From Prevotellaceae bacterium (GTDB lineage: Bacteria > Bacteroidota > Bacteroidia > Bacteroidales > UBA932): a DNA stretch of 7,745 nucleotides. Positions within the stretch are counted from its first letter, which is position 1. Every line of letters starts with the position of its first letter. This document shows, piece after piece, positions 5,379 through 7,745 of this stretch. Location of the stretch: contig JAITOP010000368.1 in assembly GCA_031289895.1 (NCBI GenBank), forward strand, positions 1 through 7,745, given 5' to 3'. The notes under the pieces are model-generated. The model worked only from the letters and a program-made list of their open reading frames with translations, was not told the origin of the DNA and did no database searches. The translations under genes and the position numbers were made by a program.

Positions 5379-5394
5379 GTTATCGAGCTTCGCT

Positions 5395-6951
5395 CTAATT
5401 AGGCACGGTCAGGTCAATTTCATTGCGATTTTTGTCAAGAAACTTGTATTGCAAAAAACCAAGTTCCTGCATCGGTATAACCCTTATTCCACGCGAATAT
5501 TTGATTCGCCAACGCCGTCTCTGAGAAACAAATCCCTTATTGATATACGCCTCAATAAATGGATGAACACACAGAGTGAATTTTTTTATTTCCAGTTCAT
5601 TAACAATAAAATGAATTTTGTTTTCCAACTGATTTGTAAACAAAATAGAAGGTTTCGACTTGCCCGTACCAAAACAGGTAGGACAGGTTTCGTTGGTGTT
5701 GATGGCAATAGCCGGACGCACCCTTTGACGTGTAATCTCCATAAGGCAAAACTTGCTCAAAGGCAAAATATTGTGCTTGGCTCTGTCTGTGGACATCATT
5801 TTGTACATATAATCACAGACTTTCTTCATATTGGCTTTCTGAAGCATATCAATAAAGTCTATTACCACAAGTCCGCCAATATCTCGCAGTCGCAGTTGTC
5901 TTGCAATTTCCTCAGCCGCTAATAAATTGACTTCCAAAGCATTATCTTCATGGTTTTGAGATGCCTTGATACGAGTACCGCTATTTACATCAACTACAAA
6001 CATTGCTTCTGTCTGGTCCATTATAAGATATGCCCCGCGTTTGAAAGAAACTACTCTGCCGAAAGAGACTTTTATCTGACGTGTAACGCCAAAATTATCA
6101 TAAATAGGAAATTCGCCCTCATAGAGTTTGACAATGTCCTTTTTGTCCGGAGCAATGAGCTGAATATAATCCTGTATCTCTTTAAATGTCTCGTTATCAT
6201 TAACATGGATGTTTTCATATTCTTCATCAAACAAATCTCTTATGTTTGAAACAACTCTGGAACTCTCTTGCGAGAGTAGTCCTATGCCTGTAGATTTTCT
6301 CAGATTCTCAAGGGTCTTGTCCCAGCGATTTTTCAGCACTTTGATTTCTCCGTCAAGTTCGGCTACACGTTTGCCATCTGCAACAGTTCTGATGATAACA
6401 CTAAAATTTGTCGGTTTTATGCTGTGAACGAGTTGTTTAAGCCTCGTTTTTTCGGCATTGACTCTTATTTTTTGAGAAACAGATGTGCGGTTATCAACGA
6501 ACGGCAACATCACCATATACCTGCCGGCAATAGAGATTTCGCTCGAAACTCTTGCGCCCTTTGTGGAAATAGGCTCTTTGATTATCTGCACCAAAATCAT
6601 TTGCCCTACTGTAAGCACATCTCTGATGCTGCCATCTTTTTCCATGCAGGGTAATTTTTCGTATCTGGGTGTCCGCTTCTTATCGTTAAGAATCTGTTTT
6701 ACAATATTGTTCATGGCAGGAAAATTTTCTCCAAGGTCGTGGTAATGAATAAAAGCTTCCTTATCACTTCCAATATCCACAAAAGCAGCATTCAGACCGG
6801 TTAAAATCCGCTTAACCCTGCCCAAATAGATGTTGCCTACCTCATAATTCTGTTTCAGATTATCACGATTGAGTTCAACCAATCTTTTATCCTCCAGCAA
6901 CGCAATCGAAACTGTCTCTTGCTGAACATCAATCACCAATTCTTTTGTCAT
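5395..6951 (-). CDS. rng: Ribonuclease G (RNase E/G family endoribonuclease)
   Basis: This is a cytoplasmic single-strand endoribonuclease for rRNA 5' maturation and mRNA decay. The 518 residues match the short RNase G-like form; the long C-terminal degradosome scaffold of gammaproteobacterial RNase E is absent. An S1 RNA-binding domain spans roughly 36-130 ('VGNIYLGRVKRIL', 'AAFVDIGSDKEAFIH'). The 5'-sensor region includes 'TKGARVSSEISIAGRYMV' (130-147). The catalytic DNase I-like part carries the Mg-binding aspartates in 'FVVDVNSG' (Asp321) and 'LVVIDFIDM' (Asp365). The Zn-link is 'CPTC' (Cys423, Cys426), which joins protomers in the family. The RNA-processing C-terminal part follows 'MEITRQRVRP' (404-413). 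The start at 6951 gives the family N-terminus 'KELVIDV' with no missing sequence. The gene is convergent with the HU/bS22 pair and shares their terminator. No frameshift or missing catalytic residue is seen. Confidence 0.96.
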   Translation of the reverse strand: MTKELVIDVQQETVSIALLEDKRLVELNRDNLKQNYEVGNIYLGRVKRILTGLNAAFVDIGSDKEAFIHYHDLGENFPAMNNIVKQILNDKKRTPRYEKLPCMEKDGSIRDVLTVGQMILVQIIKEPISTKGARVSSEISIAGRYMVMLPFVDNRTSVSQKIRVNAEKTRLKQLVHSIKPTNFSVIIRTVADGKRVAELDGEIKVLKNRWDKTLENLRKSTGIGLLSQESSRVVSNIRDLFDEEYENIHVNDNETFKEIQDYIQLIAPDKKDIVKLYEGEFPIYDNFGVTRQIKVSFGRVVSFKRGAYLIMDQTEAMFVVDVNSGTRIKASQNHEDNALEVNLLAAEEIARQLRLRDIGGLVVIDFIDMLQKANMKKVCDYMYKMMSTDRAKHNILPLSKFCLMEITRQRVRPAIAINTNETCPTCFGTGKSKPSILFTNQLENKIHFIVNELEIKKFTLCVHPFIEAYINKGFVSQRRRWRIKYSRGIRVIPMQELGFLQYKFLDKNRNEIDLTVPN

Positions 6952-6974
6952 ATTTTATCGCAAAATTTAATTTA

Positions 6975-6982
6975 CAAAGTTA
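6975..6982 (-). promoter_or_regulatory. -7 element of the rng promoter
   Basis: Read on the minus strand this is TAACTTTG, identical to the HU-gene -7 element, 23 nt before the rng start codon. No good TTTG is seen at the -33 distance, so only the -7 box is called. The resulting leader would be short (about 15-20 nt). Confidence 0.5.
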
Positions 6983-7210
6983 CAAAATAATTTGCGATTA
7001 ATTTAGTAATTGTTTATTTTTTTTTGAAAAGAAATTGAGCGCGAAAATGACTGTGGCACAATTTCGTTATAAAATACTAACAATAAGTGCATTGTACGAA
7101 TATTCAGGTTCTTATATGGGTATCATTATCAATTATTCAGTTAACCGTAAGTGAAACGGCTGGAAGTTGAAAATGAATATCGTATCTAATACCTAAATCA
7201 CTTCCAAATA

Positions 7211-7357
7211 CCCATCATTGCGGGCTACGACCTGCAATACCCTGTTTTTTAGGGACTTATTTAGAGGGAGATTGCGGGTCATACCCTAAAGGGCACAGGC
7301 ACCCGCAGTGACGCAAAGTCCAAACGCACTGTCATTGCGAGGAACAAAGCAATCCGG
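7211..7357. repeat. REP-like interspersed palindromic repeat cluster
   Basis: Related units alternate in orientation. The first stem is ATTGCGGG (7217-7224) paired with CCTGCAAT (7231-7238) over a 6-nt loop. The second is ATTGCGGGT (7271-7279) paired with ACCCGCAGT (7301-7309), enclosing a CCCTAAAGGG mini-hairpin. The last is TGTCATTGCGAGGAACAAAG (7330-7349) plus CAATCC, with ATTGC/GCAAT arms. The 'CATTGCGGGCT..GACC.GCAAT' and 'GTCATTGCGAGGAAC.AAGCAATCC' types are, from memory, widespread short interspersed repeats in diverse bacterial genomes. The cluster is noticeably more GC-rich than its surroundings and lies between divergent genes. Confidence 0.75.
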
Positions 7358-7446
7358 AATACATTTTACAGAATTAACACAATTCTCACAATTTACAGAA
7401 CCAAATATGTGAATTATGAAAACTATGAAAATTTTGTAAAAATAAA

Positions 7447-7478
7447 TTTGCACAATCCAAAAATTATATCTACCCTTG
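7447..7478 (+). promoter_or_regulatory. Promoter of the partial gene at the right edge
   Basis: TTTG (7447-7450), a 20-bp spacer and TACCCTTG (7471-7478) match the -33/-7 consensus with one deviation. The predicted leader to the ATG at 7526 is about 40 nt. This supports the partial gene as expressed. Confidence 0.5.
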
Positions 7479-7525
7479 CACCCGATTTTGAACTTAAATG
7501 GACTTTAATTAACAATTAACTCAAC

Positions 7526-7745
7526 ATGTTACCCAACTCGCTATCAATCATCGGTTATTCAGCAAATAAAAATGTTTTAACATTTTTTATGACTGAAATG
7601 TTTGGTAATATGGAAAATTTTGTTAAACACACACATGAGCAAGTCCACACACTATTATTATACGCGCGCGCGAAATATAATAAAAATCAACTAGATACAC
7701 AAGAAAGTTTAATAAATTTTCCCCTGATAAAGTCGGAAGAATTTA
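7526..7745 (+). CDS. Unidentified gene, 3' end outside the window
   Basis: From an ATG at 7526 the frame stays open to the last base (73 complete codons), with an in-frame TAA at 7518-7520 just before the start. The product begins 'MLPNSLSIIGYSANKN' and continues with mixed hydrophobic and charged sequence. Residues 30-52 ('ENFVKHTHEQVHTLLLYARAKYN' region) look helical. There is no signal peptide or membrane segment. I do not recognise the family. A Bacteroidetes-type promoter (7447-7478) sits at a sensible distance upstream, and the composition is protein-like, so I think it is real. It could alternatively be a remnant near the repeat cluster. A (CG)5 run at 7663-7672 is unusual in such AT-rich DNA but reads through in frame (Tyr-Ala-Arg-Ala). 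Confidence 0.55.
   Translation, partial: MLPNSLSIIGYSANKNVLTFFMTEMFGNMENFVKHTHEQVHTLLLYARAKYNKNQLDTQESLINFPLIKSEEF

Larger units (their letters stand above)
6952..7525. other. Noncoding region between rng and the partial gene
   Basis: This 574-bp divergent intergenic stretch holds the rng -7 element. It also has a weak stem, GAAATTG (7031-7037) / CAATTTC (7059-7065), a 100-nt section (7116-7215) that can fold as a three-way junction, and the REP-like palindrome cluster (7211-7357). Two copies of TTTACAGAA lie at 7365-7373 and 7392-7400 around a small stem, AGAATT/AATTCT (7370-7375, 7381-7386). Last comes the promoter of the right-edge gene. No protein-coding frame is convincing. Confidence 0.7.

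Noticed and set aside
5359..5922. 187-codon plus-strand frame over the end of rng
   Set aside because: It is antisense to the conserved catalytic and C-terminal part of RNase G, begins inside the terminator hairpin, and has no recognisable domain.
1..7745. CRISPR array, tRNA, rRNA or transposase gene
   Set aside because: I found no regularly spaced direct repeats, no cloverleaf-like sequence and no recognisable transposase or recombinase coding region.

Overview
The window looks like a chromosomal piece of a Bacteroidota (Bacteroidetes) genome, most likely a Bacteroidales-like relative; I cannot name the species. The evidence is as follows. The DNA is AT-rich with A/T-homopolymer intergenic regions. 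Start codons lack Shine-Dalgarno sequences. Several promoters match the phylum-specific TTTG / TAnnTTTG pattern. Secreted proteins carry signal peptides cleaved in front of Gln (the 'Bacteroidetes Q-rule'). A 30-residue bS22-like ribosomal protein and a short RNase G are also present.

Left third (3-3331, minus strand): four consecutive genes for exported proteins. Three (260, 255 and 273 aa) are diverged paralogues with the same plan: signal peptide, a mature N-terminus starting 'Q(V)GI.T..P', a second 'VG(I/V)G..(N/T)P' repeat, a 'G.(A/T)W' linker and a beta-rich C-terminal domain containing 'VP.G.Y'. The fourth (188 aa) has the same N-terminal motif but consists of two copies of a 'VGI...LPQM...GL.VFN..T.C...WNG..WI..C' unit. 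They look like surface or extracellular structural/adhesive proteins of unknown role. Between the fourth and third genes lies a striking 92-bp element with 22-bp inverted repeats, either a miniature transposable element or a small invertible segment. A terminator separates the third gene from the second, and a 15-bp tandem repeat overlaps the start region of the first.

Middle (3332-4385): a gene-poor, very AT-rich divergent intergenic region of about 1 kb. It holds a near-perfect minus-strand promoter about 300 nt upstream of the 188-aa gene, the gcvH promoter and a few small hairpins.

Right half: gcvH (lipoyl carrier of glycine cleavage), then an HU-family DNA-binding protein and the tiny bS22-like ribosomal protein, both on the plus strand. 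These end at a strong bidirectional terminator shared with the convergent rng (ribonuclease G, minus strand). Upstream of rng is a second noncoding stretch (6952-7525) with a REP-like palindromic repeat cluster and a possible three-way-junction fold. The window ends inside a plus-strand gene (from 7526) that I do not recognise but that has its own Bacteroidetes-type promoter.

Functionally the housekeeping genes (one-carbon metabolism, nucleoid, ribosome, RNA maturation) are independent of the accessory surface-protein cluster, which is the part most likely to contain undescribed biology.
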